The notes below the pieces were generated by a model. The model ran no database searches, was not told the origin of the DNA, and worked only from the letters and a program-made list of their open reading frames with translations. From Frankiales bacterium (GTDB lineage Bacteria; Actinomycetota; Actinomycetes; S36-B12; CAIYMF01), in assembly GCA_016125335.1 (NCBI GenBank), contig WGLY01000011.1, positions 62,001 through 126,000 of the forward strand: a stretch of DNA of 64,000 nt, in the 5' to 3' direction. Below are positions 34,860 to 48,152 of this stretch, one piece after another. Position 1 is the first letter of the stretch, and each line of letters starts with the position of its first letter. The position numbers and the translations under genes are program-made.

Positions 34860-35570
34860 CTACCAGCCCGCGGGCGGGTCGCCGGGCTCGGAGCCGTCGA
34901 GCCGTCGCACGCTGGGCCCGGCCCCGCGGCCGATCCGCCACGCCAGCACCTCGGCGGGCTCGCCCACGACGTCGATGGGGCCGGTGCGGGCGTGCACCCA
35001 CAGCAGCGTGCGCTCCACGAACGCGGCCGGCCAGTCCGGGGGGCGGTAGGACGGCAGCCCGAGGTCCACGTGGTGCACCTCGACCTCCCGCAGCCGGCCG
35101 AAGAGCAGGCTGCGCGCGGGCTGGTCGGGCACCCGGCCGAGCTGGGGCGGACCGAACAGCACGAGCGAGCCGAGCACCTCCTCGCCCGCGCCCGCCAGCT
35201 CGGCCAGGACGGGGGCCAGCCCCTCGGCCGAGCGGCGCACGTCGTCGGCGATCTCGGCGGCCGGTCGCCCCGCCCCCTGCTCGATCGCGGCCTCCCGGGC
35301 CTCGGCGGAGTCGTACATCGGCGCCGGGACGCCGGCCAGCACGCCGCGGGCCGTCCGGGCCATGCCGTCGGCGTTGCGCGCCAGGTGGCTGAGCACGTGC
35401 CCCCGGGTCCATCCGGGCAGCAGCGAGGGCGCGCGCACGGCGTCGTCGTCGAGGGAGTCCGCCGAGGCGAGCAGCCGGGCCGTGGCCGCGGCCAGGTCGG
35501 CGAGGTCCGCGAGGTCGGCCTCGGTCGCGGGCGCCGGCGGGCCCGGCTCCGGGTGGCGGGGGTCGGTCAC
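34860..35570 (-). CDS. Maleylpyruvate isomerase family mycothiol-dependent enzyme
   Basis: A 236-residue DinB/MDMPI-type four-helix protein. The N-terminal block LLPGWTRGHVLSHLARNADGM is the family signature, with His residues that coordinate metal; EVEVHHVDLGL near 165 holds the third His pair. A short C-terminal domain follows. Members use mycothiol as a cofactor, for example in maleylpyruvate isomerisation, or act as uncharacterised mycothiol S-transferases; the substrate here is unknown. The GTG start has TACGGT six bases upstream, so the mRNA should be leaderless. Divergent from uvrA. Confidence 0.85.
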   Translation of the reverse strand: MTDPRHPEPGPPAPATEADLADLADLAAATARLLASADSLDDDAVRAPSLLPGWTRGHVLSHLARNADGMARTARGVLAGVPAPMYDSAEAREAAIEQGAGRPAAEIADDVRRSAEGLAPVLAELAGAGEEVLGSLVLFGPPQLGRVPDQPARSLLFGRLREVEVHHVDLGLPSYRPPDWPAAFVERTLLWVHARTGPIDVVGEPAEVLAWRIGRGAGPSVRRLDGSEPGDPPAGW

Positions 35571-35576
35571 GGCCGA

Positions 35577-35645
35577 ACCGTACCGCTCCGCTCCCACGCC
35601 CTCGGCGGACGTGGGAATGTGGCTGTCGGACCTCCTGGTTAGCCT
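35577..35645. promoter_or_regulatory. Divergent promoters between the mycothiol enzyme and uvrA
   Basis: Minus strand TACGGT (35582-35577) lies six bases before the mycothiol enzyme GTG. Plus strand TAGCCT (35640-35645) would start uvrA mRNA near 35652, leaving a leader of about 80 nt with AGGA six bases before the uvrA GTG. No SOS-type palindrome is seen. Confidence 0.45.
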
Positions 35646-35732
35646 GGACCGCGGCCGTGCTGCCCCTGGCAGGCGCGGCCGGGTCCCGTGCGCCCCCGGC
35701 CGGGACGCCTCGACTCGAGAACAGGACCTGGT

Positions 35733-38630
<2,898 letters not shown>

Positions 38631-38679
38631 GCCTGTCGCACCGCCGCGCCGTCCGCCACTGCCGCCCCGAGGAGCCCCG

Positions 38680-39177
38680 ATGACCGACCGCCCGGCCACG
38701 ACCCCCGCCCCCGCGCTGCTGCCCGTGCAGCCCGCCCCCGCCGCCGAGCCGACCCGCCGTCGCGTGCTGGTGGCCGGTGGTGTGGTGGCGGCAGCCGCGG
38801 CCGTCACGACCGCCTGCGGGAGCAGCTCGGGCACCGCGGGGACCCCCGCTGCGAGCGACACGTCCGCCGGGAGCGGGAGCAGCGCCGGCGGCGCCGCCAC
38901 CATCCCGACCTCGGACGTCCCCGTGGGCGGCGGCACCGTGCTGGCCGACCGTCAGATCGTCGTCACGCAGCCGAGCGCCGGGGAGTTCAAGGCCTTCAGC
39001 GCCGTGTGCACCCACCAGGGCTGCATCGTGGCCGGCGTGACCAACGGCGTGATCGTCTGCCCGTGCCACGGCAGCACGTACTCCATCGCGGACGGGTCCG
39101 TGCAGGGCGGCCCGGCCCCGGCCCCGCTGCCGGCCGAGACCATCACGGTCTCCGGCGGCACCATCACGCTGCCCTAG
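38680..39177 (+). CDS. Tat-exported Rieske [2Fe-2S] lipoprotein
   Basis: A 165-residue outside electron-transfer protein. Twin arginines ([11 protein letters not shown]26-R27) followed by a helix and lipobox TTAC (C46) predict Tat export with a lipid anchor. The Rieske domain has C110-T-H112-x2-C115 and C127-P-C129-H130: C110, H112, C127 and H130 bind the cluster, C115 and C129 can form the family disulfide. A Ser/Gly linker (47-75) separates anchor and domain. It resembles small actinobacterial Rieske proteins with no fixed partner. GAGGAG precedes the ATG. It sits between uvrA and uvrC, 49 bases after uvrA. Confidence 0.9.
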   Translation: MTDRPATTPAPALLPVQPAPAAEPTRRRVLVAGGVVAAAAAVTTACGSSSGTAGTPAASDTSAGSGSSAGGAATIPTSDVPVGGGTVLADRQIVVTQPSAGEFKAFSAVCTHQGCIVAGVTNGVIVCPCHGSTYSIADGSVQGGPAPAPLPAETITVSGGTITLP

Positions 39178-39223
39178 CCCCGGGGGCCGGGTGCCCCCCC
39201 CACCACCGACGAGAGCGCAGAGA

Positions 39224-41173
39224 GTGGCCGATCCCGCGACGTACCGCCCGGCACCGGGGGAGGTCCCCGACTCGCCGGGCGTGTACCGGTTCCGCGACCG
39301 CACGGGCCGGGTGATCTACGTCGGCAAGGCCAAGAGCCTGCGCTCGAGGCTCGCGTCGTACTTCCAGGACGTCGCCGCGCTGCACCCCCGCACGGCCGCC
39401 ATGGTGACCACGGCAGCCTCGGTCGACTGGGTCACCGTGGGCACCGAGGTGGAGGCCCTGCAGCTGGAGTACTCCTGGATCAAGGAGTACGACCCGCGCT
39501 ACAACGTGCGCTACCGCGACGACAAGAGCTACCCCTACCTAGCGGTCACCCTCGACGAGGAGTTCCCCCGCATCACGGTGATGCGCGGCGCTAAGCGCAA
39601 GGGCGTGCGCTACTTCGGTCCCTACGCCCACGCGTGGGCGATCCGCGAGACGGTCGACCTGCTGCTGCGGGTCTTCCCGGCCCGCACCTGCAGCGCCGGG
39701 GTGTTCAAGCGGCACGGCCAGATCGGGCGCCCGTGCCTGCTCGGCTACATCGGCAAGTGCTCGGCGCCGTGCGTGGGACGGGTGGACGCCGAGGAGCACC
39801 GGCGCATCGTCGAGGACTTCTGCGCGTTCCTGTCCGGGCAGACCGTCGCCTACACCAAGCGCATCGAGCGTGAGATGAAGGCCGCCGCCGCCGAGCTCGA
39901 CTACGAGCGGGCCGCCCGCCTGCGCGACGACCTCCGGGCGCTCGAGCGCGCGCTGGAGAAGAACGCGATCGTGCTCGGCGACGGCACCGACGCCGACGTC
40001 GTCGGCATCGCCGAGGACGAGCTCGAGGCAGCCGTCCAGGTCTTCCACGTGCGCGGCGGACGCGTGCGCGGCCAGCGCGGGTTCGTCGTGGAGAAGGTCG
40101 AGGAGGTCTCCACCTCCGACCTCGTCGACCACCTGCTCCAGCAGCTCTACGGCGACGTCGTGCCGGACTCCGTGCCCCGCGAGGTGCTGGTACCCGTGCT
40201 GCCCCCCGACGCCGCCACCAGCACCGCGTGGCTGTCCGGCCTGCGCGGCAGCCACGTGGAGCTGCGCGTGCCGCAGCGCGGCGACAAGCGCGACCTGCTC
40301 GAGACCGTCACTCGCAACGCGGCCCAGGCGCTCGTGCTGCACAAGACCCGTCGCGCCGGCGACCTCACCACCCGCAGCCAGGCGCTCGAGGAGCTCCAGG
40401 AGGCCCTGGGGCTGTCCGAGGCGCCGCTGCGCATCGAGTGCGTCGACGTCTCCCATCTCCAGGGCACCGACGTCGTCGCGAGCCTCGTCGTCTTCGAGGA
40501 CGGCCTGGCGCGCAAGTCGGAGTACCGGCGCTTCGCGATCCGCGGCGCCGCCGGCGACGGCGTCAGCGACGACACCCGGTCGGTGGCCGAGGTCGTCACC
40601 CGCCGCTTCCGCCGGCTCCTCGAGGAGCAGCCGGACCCGGACGACCCGAACCCCGGCATCGACCCGGTCACGGGCCGCCCCCGCAAGTTCGCCTACCCGC
40701 CGCAGCTGTTCGTCGTCGACGGCGGCCAGCCGCAGGTGGAGGCCGCGCAGGCGGCGCTCTCCGAGCTCGGGGTCACCGACGTCGCGGTGGTCGGCCTCGC
40801 CAAGCGGCTCGAGGAGGTGTGGCTGCCCGGCGACCCGGACCCGGTCATCCTGCCGCGCGCCTCGGAGGGCCTCTACCTGCTCCAGCGGGTGCGCGACGAG
40901 GCGCACCGGTTCGCCATCACCTACCAGCGCCAGAAGCGCGGCAAGCGCATGGTCGAGAGCCTGCTCGACGACGTGCCCGGCCTCGGCGAGGCCCGCAAGA
41001 AGGCGCTGCTGCGCCAGTTCGGCTCGCTCAAGCGGCTGCGCGCGGCCACCGCCGACGAGCTCGCCACGGTCCCCGGCATCGGCCCCACCGTGGCGCAGGC
41101 CGTCGTCGACGCGCTCGCCGCGGAGGCGCCGGCGCCCGCGGTCAACACGGCCACCGGCGAGATCCTCGACTGA
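39224..41173 (+). CDS. uvrC: Excinuclease ABC subunit C
   Basis: A 649-residue nuclease making both incisions in nucleotide excision repair. Residues about 13-95 are a GIY-YIG domain ([21 protein letters not shown]), followed by a four-Cys region ([25 protein letters not shown]), the UVR motif [19 protein letters not shown] near 225 that binds UvrB, the RNase H-like 5' incision domain ([16 protein letters not shown] near 407; VVDGGQPQ near 504) and two helix-hairpin-helix motifs at the end ([26 protein letters not shown]). GTG 39224 is used; it begins the conserved [14 protein letters not shown] block. Confidence 0.97.
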   Translation: MADPATYRPAPGEVPDSPGVYRFRDRTGRVIYVGKAKSLRSRLASYFQDVAALHPRTAAMVTTAASVDWVTVGTEVEALQLEYSWIKEYDPRYNVRYRDDKSYPYLAVTLDEEFPRITVMRGAKRKGVRYFGPYAHAWAIRETVDLLLRVFPARTCSAGVFKRHGQIGRPCLLGYIGKCSAPCVGRVDAEEHRRIVEDFCAFLSGQTVAYTKRIEREMKAAAAELDYERAARLRDDLRALERALEKNAIVLGDGTDADVVGIAEDELEAAVQVFHVRGGRVRGQRGFVVEKVEEVSTSDLVDHLLQQLYGDVVPDSVPREVLVPVLPPDAATSTAWLSGLRGSHVELRVPQRGDKRDLLETVTRNAAQALVLHKTRRAGDLTTRSQALEELQEALGLSEAPLRIECVDVSHLQGTDVVASLVVFEDGLARKSEYRRFAIRGAAGDGVSDDTRSVAEVVTRRFRRLLEEQPDPDDPNPGIDPVTGRPRKFAYPPQLFVVDGGQPQVEAAQAALSELGVTDVAVVGLAKRLEEVWLPGDPDPVILPRASEGLYLLQRVRDEAHRFAITYQRQKRGKRMVESLLDDVPGLGEARKKALLRQFGSLKRLRAATADELATVPGIGPTVAQAVVDALAAEAPAPAVNTATGEILD

Positions 41174-41272
41174 CACCGGGGGCCGGGCTGCCGGGCGCAC
41201 GCGTCCGGGTGTGACACGCTCGTGCCGGCACACCAGGAGCCCGGGCGCCGCCCGGCCGTCAGGGAGGACCTC

Positions 41273-42142
41273 GTGATCACGGACCCCTCGTTCGAGCTCG
41301 TGCTCGTCACCGGCATGTCCGGCGCCGGCCGCTCCACGGCGGCCCGGGCGCTCGAGGACATCGGGTGGTTCGTGATCGACAACCTCCCGCCGGCGCTGCT
41401 CATGGACGCCGTCGACCAGGTCGTGCACGAGGTCGGCGCGCAGCGCGTGGCGGTCGTCGTCGACGTGCGGGGCGGGCGGGTGTTCGACGACCTCGCGGAG
41501 AGCCTCCAGCAGGTGGTGAACGCGGGGCTCGACCTGCGCGTGCTCTTCCTCGAGGCCCGCGACAACGAGCTGGTGCGGCGCTTCGAGTCCAGCCGCCGCC
41601 CGCACCCGCTCCAGGGCTCGTCCACCGTCCTGCAGGGCCTGGCCCGCGAGCGCGAGCTGCTCGGCGACCTGCGCGCCCGCGCGGACCTCGTCATCGACAC
41701 GACCGACCTCAACGTGCACGACCTGCGACGCAAGATCGACGCGGCCTTCGGCGGCGACGACCAGGTGCGGCTGCGGGCCACGGTGATGTCGTTCGGCTTC
41801 AAGTACGGCATCCCGATCGACGCCGACATCGTCAACGACGTCCGGTTCCTGCCCAACCCCTACTGGGAGCCGGAGCTGCGCGACCTCACCGGGCTCGACC
41901 CCGACGTGAGCGACTACGTCACCGGGCAGCCCCACGCCCGCGAGTTCCTCGACGCGATGGCCGGCATGCTCGACCTGGTCTCGGACGGCTACCTGCGCGA
42001 GGGCAAGCGCTACGTCACGGTCGCCGTCGGCTGCACCGGGGGCAAGCACCGCAGCGTGGCCATGGCCGAGAACCTCGCTGCGCGGCTGGTCAAGGACGGG
42101 GTCGAGGTGCTCGTCGTCCACCGCGACCTGGGCCGCGAGTGA
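41273..42142 (+). CDS. rapZ: RapZ / YvcJ family nucleotide-binding protein
   Basis: A 289-residue P-loop protein. Walker A GMSGAGRST lies near residue 12 and DIGWFVIDNLPPAL follows as in all members. The C-terminal domain ends with VAVGCTGGKHRSVAMAENLA, the part that in E. coli RapZ senses glucosamine-6-phosphate and binds small RNAs; in Gram-positive bacteria the role is less clear, linked to nucleotide sensing. AGGGAGGA five bases before GTG 41273 fixes the start; an earlier in-frame start would add 17 residues. It is coupled to yvcK by a GTGA overlap, part of the conserved uvrC-rapZ-yvcK-whiA cluster. Confidence 0.95.
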   Translation: MITDPSFELVLVTGMSGAGRSTAARALEDIGWFVIDNLPPALLMDAVDQVVHEVGAQRVAVVVDVRGGRVFDDLAESLQQVVNAGLDLRVLFLEARDNELVRRFESSRRPHPLQGSSTVLQGLARERELLGDLRARADLVIDTTDLNVHDLRRKIDAAFGGDDQVRLRATVMSFGFKYGIPIDADIVNDVRFLPNPYWEPELRDLTGLDPDVSDYVTGQPHAREFLDAMAGMLDLVSDGYLREGKRYVTVAVGCTGGKHRSVAMAENLAARLVKDGVEVLVVHRDLGRE

Positions 42143-43131
42143 GCGTCGTCCCGCCCGGGCGGCGCACCCTGGCCGCGCCGGGATCCGTGCGCACCGGCCC
42201 GCGTGTGGTGGCGCTGGGCGGCGGTCACGGGCTGGCCGCCTCCCTGCGGGCGCTGCGACGCGTGTCCGACGACGTGACCGCCGTCGTCGGGGTCTCGGAC
42301 AACGGCGGCTCCAGCGGCCGCCTGCGCGACGAGTTCGACGTCGTGCCGCCGGGCGACCTGCGGATGGCGCTGGCGGCCCTGTGCGGCGACGACACCTGGG
42401 GCCGCACGTGGAGCCGGGTCGTGCAGCACCGGTTCGCCGGCTCCGGCGACCTGGCCGGGCACTCGGTCGGCAACCTGCTCATCACGGCCCTGTGGGAGGA
42501 GACCGGCGACATCGTCGCCGGGCTCGACTGGGTGGGCGCGCTGCTCGGCGCGCACGGCCGCGTGCTGCCCGTGGCCACGCGGCCGTTGCAGGTCGTCGCG
42601 GAGGTCGCCGGCCTGCACCCGGAGGACCCCGCGGCGGTCGAGCGCGTCGTGGGGCAGGTCGAGGTGGCCACCACGCGCGGCGAGGTGGTGGCGCTGCACC
42701 TCGAGCCGCCCGACGCCGAGGCGTGCCCCGCAGCGGTGGACGCGATCGCCGCGGCGGACGCCGTCGTGCTCGGTCCGGGCTCGTGGTTCACCAGCGTGCT
42801 CGCGCCGTTGCAGGTGCCGGGGATCGGCCGCGCCGTCACACAGGCCACGGGCCGCGTGGTCGTGGTGCTCAACCTCGCGGCGCAGCCGGGGGAGACCGAC
42901 GGCTTCTCGCCGCACCGTCATCTCGAGGTGCTCCATGCGCAGGTCCCCGCGCTGCGGGTGGACACCGTCATCGCCGACCCGGGCCTCGTCGGCGACGTCG
43001 ACGCCCTCGCGGACGCGGCCGCCCGCCTCGGCGCCCGTGTCGTGCTCGCGTCGGTGGCCAGCCGCGACGGATCGCCCGCGCACGACGTCGACCTGCTGGC
43101 CTCGGCGTTCGGCGGCGTGCTCGGCCGCTGA
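42139..43131 (+). CDS. yvcK: YvcK / gluconeogenesis factor (UPF0052, CofD-like)
   Basis: A 330-residue member of the YvcK family, which binds UDP-sugars and is needed for growth on gluconeogenic carbon and for cell-wall homeostasis (known for Bacillus YvcK and mycobacterial CuvA). Conserved blocks: VALGGGHGLAASLRAL near 18, DNGGSSGRLRDEF near 54, GHSVGNLLITAL near 108 and LGPGSWFTSVLAPLQVPGI near 213. The GTG overlaps the rapZ stop. Its proximity to whiA and the glycolytic genes is the usual actinobacterial order. Confidence 0.95.
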   Translation: MSVVPPGRRTLAAPGSVRTGPRVVALGGGHGLAASLRALRRVSDDVTAVVGVSDNGGSSGRLRDEFDVVPPGDLRMALAALCGDDTWGRTWSRVVQHRFAGSGDLAGHSVGNLLITALWEETGDIVAGLDWVGALLGAHGRVLPVATRPLQVVAEVAGLHPEDPAAVERVVGQVEVATTRGEVVALHLEPPDAEACPAAVDAIAAADAVVLGPGSWFTSVLAPLQVPGIGRAVTQATGRVVVVLNLAAQPGETDGFSPHRHLEVLHAQVPALRVDTVIADPGLVGDVDALADAAARLGARVVLASVASRDGSPAHDVDLLASAFGGVLGR

Positions 43132-43221
43132 AGCGCTGGATGGACCCACGCCGGGGCCCGACCGTCCGGCAGCCCCCACTCAGGGAGCAGGGTGTTTGAC
43201 CCGGGTGGCAGGATGCCCGGC

Positions 43222-44205
43222 ATGGCGATGACGGCAGCGGTCAAGGACGAGTTGGCGCGCCTCACGATCACCAAGCCCTGCTGCCGCAAGGCCGAGGTGT
43301 CGGCGATCCTGCGCTTCGCATCGGGGCTGCACATCGTGGGCGGCAAGATCGTCATCGAGGCCGACCTCGACACCGCGTTCGCCGCGCGACGCCTGCGCAA
43401 GGACATCGCCGAGGTGTTCGGCCACTCCAGCGAGATGGCCGTGGTGCACCCCGGAGGGCTGCGCAAGGGCAACCGCTACCTCGTCCGCGTGCACTCCGAC
43501 GGCGAGCAGCTCGCCCGGCAGACGGGGCTCGTCGACGCGTCGGGCCGCCCCGCGCGCGGGCTCCCCACGGCCATCGTCAACGGGTCGCTGTGCGACTCGG
43601 AGGCGGCCTGGCGCGGCGCGTTCCTGGCCCACGGCTCGCTCACCGAGCCGGGCCGCTCGTCCTCGCTCGAGGTCACCTGCCCCGGCCCGGAGGCCGCGCT
43701 GGCGCTCTCCGGGGCGGCCCGCCGGCTGGGGATCGCGGCCAAGCCGCGCGAGGTCCGCGGCGTCGACCGCGTGGTCATCCGCGACGGCGACGCCATCGCC
43801 GCGCTGCTCACGAGGCTGGGGGCGCACGAGTCCGTGCTGGCGTGGGAGGAGCGCCGCATGCGGCGCGAGGTGCGGGCCACGGCCAACCGGCTCGCGAACT
43901 TCGACGACGCCAACCTGCGCCGCTCGGCCCGGGCGGCGGTGGCCGCGGGCGCCCGGGTGTCGCGCGCGCTGGAGATCCTCGGCGCCGAGGTGCCCGACCA
44001 CCTCGCGGACGCCGGCCGGCTGCGCATGGAGCACCAGCAGGCCTCCCTGGAGGAGCTCGGCGCCCTGGCCGACCCGCCCATGACCAAGGACGCCATCGCG
44101 GGCCGCATCCGCCGCCTGCTGGCGCTGGCGGACAAGCGCGCCGCGGAGCTCGGCATCCCGGACACCGAGGCGGGCATCCCGGCCGATCTCGTCGAGACCG
44201 ACTGA
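43222..44205 (+). CDS. whiA: DNA-binding protein WhiA
   Basis: A 327-residue regulator of cell division and, in Streptomyces, sporulation. The N-terminal two thirds have a LAGLIDADG homing-endonuclease fold without nuclease activity ([40 protein letters not shown]), and the C-terminal part is a helix-turn-helix ([25 protein letters not shown]). ATG 43222 follows an AGGA eight bases away and gives the standard length; GTG 43192 or ATG 43228 are less likely. Known to work with WhiB in other species; no whiB gene is in this window. Confidence 0.96.
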   Translation: MAMTAAVKDELARLTITKPCCRKAEVSAILRFASGLHIVGGKIVIEADLDTAFAARRLRKDIAEVFGHSSEMAVVHPGGLRKGNRYLVRVHSDGEQLARQTGLVDASGRPARGLPTAIVNGSLCDSEAAWRGAFLAHGSLTEPGRSSSLEVTCPGPEAALALSGAARRLGIAAKPREVRGVDRVVIRDGDAIAALLTRLGAHESVLAWEERRMRREVRATANRLANFDDANLRRSARAAVAAGARVSRALEILGAEVPDHLADAGRLRMEHQQASLEELGALADPPMTKDAIAGRIRRLLALADKRAAELGIPDTEAGIPADLVETD

Positions 44206-44241
44206 GCTCTCGGCGGCACGCAACCGCTTCCACGCGTCCGA

Positions 44242-44309
44242 TAGGGTCGGAGACGCCACGCGGGCACCGTCGGTGCCCCGCGACCGAAGAGCCGGCAACG
44301 AGGCCGGCT
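44242..44309 (+). promoter_or_regulatory. gap promoter and structured leader
   Basis: TAGGGT at 44242-44247 fits a -10 box with a start near 44254. The leader of about 90 nt carries two perfect hairpins: GGGCACC/GGTGCCC (44262-44278, loop GTC) and AGCCGGC/GCCGGCT (44290-44309, loop AACGAG). Confidence 0.5.
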
Positions 44310-44338
44310 GTCGTCTGTCGACCCAAGACGAGGACTGA

Positions 44339-45349
<1,011 letters not shown>

Positions 45350-45357
45350 GACGCGCC

Positions 45358-46560
45358 GTGCAGACGATCGACGACCTCGACGTCGCCGGTCGCCGGGTCC
45401 TCGTGCGGGCGGACTTCAACGTCCCGCTCGAGGACGCCGGCGACGGCACGCGACACATCACCGACGACGGCCGGATCCGCGCGGCGCTGCCCACCATCGA
45501 GTCGCTGCGCTCGCGCGGCGCCCGGGTGGTGCTCGTGGCGCACCTCGGCCGGCCCAAGGGCGAGGCGAAGCCGGAGCTCTCGCTGGCGCCCGTCGCCGCC
45601 CGGCTCTCCGAACTGCTCGGGGCCCCGGTGGCCCTGGCCGCCGACGTCACCGGCCCCTCGGCCCGCGACACGGTCGCGGCGCTGGGCGACGGCGACGTCT
45701 GCCTGCTCGAGAACGTGCGCTACGACGCGCGCGAGGACAGCAAGGACGACGCCGCCCGGGCCGAGCTCGCCGGCGAGCTGGCCTCGCTCGCGGACGTGTT
45801 CGTCAGCGACGGGTTCGGCGTGGTGCACCGCAAGCAGGCCAGCGTCTCGGACGTCGCCACCCTGCTCCCGCACGCGGCGGGCCGGCTCGTCCTCGCCGAG
45901 GTCGAGGTCTTCCGCACGGTGCTCGGCGACCCGGACCGGCCCTACGCCGTCGTGCTGGGCGGGTCGAAGGTCAGCGACAAGCTCGGGGTGATCGAGAACC
46001 TGCTCACCTCGGTGGACCGGCTCCTCGTCGGCGGCGGGATGTGCTTCACGTTCCTGGCCGCCCTCGGCAAGAACGTGGGCTCCTCGCTCCTCGAGACCGA
46101 CCAGGTGGAGACGGTGCGCGGGCTCATCGCCACCGCGGAGGCCCGCGGCGTCGAGCTCGTGCTGCCCGTCGACGTCATCGTCGCGACCGCGTTCTCGGCC
46201 GACGCCGAGCACAAGGACGTGTCGGTCGACGACATCGAGGACGGCTGGATGGGCCTGGACATCGGGCCCAACTCCCGCGCCCTGTTCGCCGACCGGCTCG
46301 CGGACGCCCGCACGGTGGTCTGGAACGGGCCGATGGGCGTGTTCGAGATGGCCCCGTACGCCGAGGGCACGCGCGCGGTCGCCGAGGCGATCACCCGCGT
46401 CGACGGCCTCACCGTCGTGGGCGGCGGCGACAGCGCCGCGGCCGTCCGGCTGCTGGGCATCGACGAGTCCGGCTTCTCCCACATCTCCACCGGCGGCGGC
46501 GCGTCGCTGGAGTTCCTCGAGGGTCGCACCCTCCCCGGCATCGCGGTCCTGGAGGACTGA
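45358..46560 (+). CDS. pgk: Phosphoglycerate kinase
   Basis: A 400-residue two-domain kinase making ATP from 1,3-bisphosphoglycerate. N-terminal substrate residues in [15 protein letters not shown] and [25 protein letters not shown]-terminal nucleotide domain with [34 protein letters not shown] and [16 protein letters not shown] 45358 lies eight bases past the gap stop and gives the standard length; the frame is open upstream but that is gap sequence. Second gene of the glycolytic operon. Confidence 0.97.
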   Translation: MQTIDDLDVAGRRVLVRADFNVPLEDAGDGTRHITDDGRIRAALPTIESLRSRGARVVLVAHLGRPKGEAKPELSLAPVAARLSELLGAPVALAADVTGPSARDTVAALGDGDVCLLENVRYDAREDSKDDAARAELAGELASLADVFVSDGFGVVHRKQASVSDVATLLPHAAGRLVLAEVEVFRTVLGDPDRPYAVVLGGSKVSDKLGVIENLLTSVDRLLVGGGMCFTFLAALGKNVGSSLLETDQVETVRGLIATAEARGVELVLPVDVIVATAFSADAEHKDVSVDDIEDGWMGLDIGPNSRALFADRLADARTVVWNGPMGVFEMAPYAEGTRAVAEAITRVDGLTVVGGGDSAAAVRLLGIDESGFSHISTGGGASLEFLEGRTLPGIAVLED

Positions 46561-46563
46561 CCC

Positions 46564-47364
46564 GTGGCAGACCGGACCGGCCGGCTCCCGCTCATGGCGG
46601 GCAACTGGAAGATGAACCTCAACCACCTCGAGGCCATCGCGGTGGTGCAGAAGCTCGCCTTCGCGCTCTCCGAGGCGGACCTGGCCGCCTGCGAGGTGGC
46701 GGTGCTGCCGCCCTTCACCGACATCCGGTCGGTGCAGACCCTCATCGACGCCGACAAGCTCGACCTGCGCTACGGCGCGCAGGACCTCTCCGAGCACGAC
46801 AAGGGCGCCTACACCGGCGAGGTCAGCGGCGCCATGCTGGCCAAGCTCGGGTGCACCTACGTCGTCGTGGGCCACAGCGAGCGGCGGCAGTACCACGCCG
46901 AGACCGACGAGGTCGTGGGCGCCAAGGTGCGCGCCGCCTACCGCCACGGCCTGGTGCCGATCCTGTGCGTGGGCGAGGGGCTCGACGTCCGCCAGGCGGG
47001 CACGCACGTGCCGCACACGCTGGCCCAGCTCGACGGCGCCCTCGCCGGGCTGCCCGCCGCGAGCGCCCGCAGCCTGGTCGTGGCCTACGAGCCGGTGTGG
47101 GCGATCGGCACCGGCGAGGTCGCGACGCCGCAGGACGCCCAGGAGGTCTGCGCGGCCATCCGGGGCCGGCTCGCCGAGCTCTACGACGGCGAGCTCGCCG
47201 ACGGCGTCCGCGTGCTCTACGGCGGCTCGGTCAAGGCGTCCAACGTGGCCGCGATCATGGCCCAGCCGGACGTCGACGGTGCCCTCGTGGGCGGCGCGAG
47301 CCTCGACCCGGACGAGTTCGTGGCGATCGCGAAGTTCCGGCTGCACCCGGCCGAGGCTTCCTGA
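46564..47364 (+). CDS. tpiA: Triosephosphate isomerase
   Basis: A 266-residue TIM barrel interconverting dihydroxyacetone phosphate and glyceraldehyde-3-phosphate. Substrate Asn/Lys in [14 protein letters not shown], catalytic His in [10 protein letters not shown], catalytic Glu in [15 protein letters not shown] with the flexible lid (IGTGEVA), and phosphate loop [12 protein letters not shown]. It begins three bases after the pgk stop, so translation is coupled. A hairpin at 47371-47396 closes the operon. Confidence 0.97.
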   Translation: MADRTGRLPLMAGNWKMNLNHLEAIAVVQKLAFALSEADLAACEVAVLPPFTDIRSVQTLIDADKLDLRYGAQDLSEHDKGAYTGEVSGAMLAKLGCTYVVVGHSERRQYHAETDEVVGAKVRAAYRHGLVPILCVGEGLDVRQAGTHVPHTLAQLDGALAGLPAASARSLVVAYEPVWAIGTGEVATPQDAQEVCAAIRGRLAELYDGELADGVRVLYGGSVKASNVAAIMAQPDVDGALVGGASLDPDEFVAIAKFRLHPAEAS

Positions 47365-47370
47365 GCCACG

Positions 47371-47396
47371 ACCGCCGGGCGACCCGGGACGGCGGT
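47371..47396 (+). terminator. Terminator of gap-pgk-tpiA
   Basis: ACCGCCG and CGGCGGT pair perfectly as outer arms, with an additional CCGGG/CCCGG fold inside. It starts six bases after the tpiA stop. Confidence 0.6.
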
Positions 47397-47424
47397 GCGG
47401 CACCCGGTCCGGGGCCGGGTCACG

Positions 47425-47430
47425 TATCCT
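47425..47430 (+). promoter_or_regulatory. -10 box of secG
   Basis: TATCCT predicts a start near 47437 and a leader of about 32 nt that includes GAGAGGA just before the ATG. Confidence 0.45.
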
Positions 47431-47468
47431 GACCTGACGCGTCGGGCCTGCGACGCGAGACGAGAGGA

Positions 47469-47714
47469 ATGAGCACCGCCGTGGTCCTGGCCTTCGAGAT
47501 CCTGCTGATGATCATCAGCGCTCTCCTCGTGGTCCTCGTGCTGCTGCACAAGGGCAAGGGCGGGGGACTGTCGGACATGTTCGGCGGCGGCATCTCCTCC
47601 TCGTTCGGGGGGTCGAGCGCGGCCGAGCGCAACCTCGACCGCATCACGATCGGCCTGGGCGTGCTCTGGGCCGCTCTCATCATCGGGCTCGGGCTGCTGC
47701 TCAAGTCGGCCTGA
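47469..47714 (+). CDS. secG: Preprotein translocase subunit SecG
   Basis: An 81-residue protein with two helices (residues 4-24 and 55-77) joined by the glycine-rich cytoplasmic loop KGKGGGLSDMFGGGISSSFGG, the SecG signature. It is part of the SecYEG channel. GAGAGGA precedes the ATG. The GSSAAERNLDRIT stretch before helix 2 is conserved in actinobacteria. Location between tpiA and rbpA is standard. Confidence 0.95.
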   Translation: MSTAVVLAFEILLMIISALLVVLVLLHKGKGGGLSDMFGGGISSSFGGSSAAERNLDRITIGLGVLWAALIIGLGLLLKSA

Positions 47715-47750
47715 CCCCCGTACGTCCGTCCGCGAGAAAGGGCACCACCT

Positions 47751-48083
47751 GTGGCCAGTGGCAGTGCGATCCGTGGCAGCCGTGTGGGCGCCGGGCCGAT
47801 GGGCGAGGCGGAGCGCGGCGACGCCGCACCCCGCCACCGGGTGGCGTTCTACTGCGCCAACAACCACGAGACCCGGCCCAGCTTCGCGACCGAGGCCGCC
47901 GTGCCGGAGACCTGGGACTGCCCGCGCTGCGGCCTGCCGGCCGGTCGCGACAAGGACAACCCGCCCGCGGCCCCCAAGATCGAGCCGTACAAGACCCATC
48001 TCGCCTACGTGAAGGAGCGGCGCAGCGACGCCGACGGCGAGGCGATCCTCAACGAGGCGCTGGCCAAGCTGCGCGACAAGTAG
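47751..48083 (+). CDS. rbpA: RNA polymerase-binding protein RbpA
   Basis: A 110-residue actinobacterial transcription activator that binds RNA polymerase and the main sigma factor and stabilises the open complex. It has the RbpA core VAFYCANNHETRPSFATEA, the Cys pair in WDCPRCGLPAGRD, the basic linker and the sigma-interaction helix YKTHLAYVKERRSDADGEAILNEAL. Start GTG 47751. RbpA favours promoters with weak -35 boxes, which fits the many -10-only promoters in this window. A strong terminator follows. Confidence 0.95.
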   Translation: MASGSAIRGSRVGAGPMGEAERGDAAPRHRVAFYCANNHETRPSFATEAAVPETWDCPRCGLPAGRDKDNPPAAPKIEPYKTHLAYVKERRSDADGEAILNEALAKLRDK

Positions 48084-48099
48084 CGTCTCCCCGCACCGC

Positions 48100-48140
48100 C
48101 CGTGAGGGCCCCACCCGGATCCCGGGCGGGGCCCTCACGG
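48100..48140 (+). terminator. rbpA terminator
   Basis: Two 19-base arms (48100-48118 and 48122-48140) pair with one A-C mismatch around a 3-base loop ATC. Confidence 0.8.
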
Positions 48141-48146
48141 CATGCT
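48141..48146 (+). promoter_or_regulatory. Possible -10 box of the PHP gene
   Basis: CATGCT directly follows the terminator and ends six bases before GTG 48153; the first base departs from TAnnnT. Confidence 0.35.
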
Positions 48147-48152
48147 GGACGG

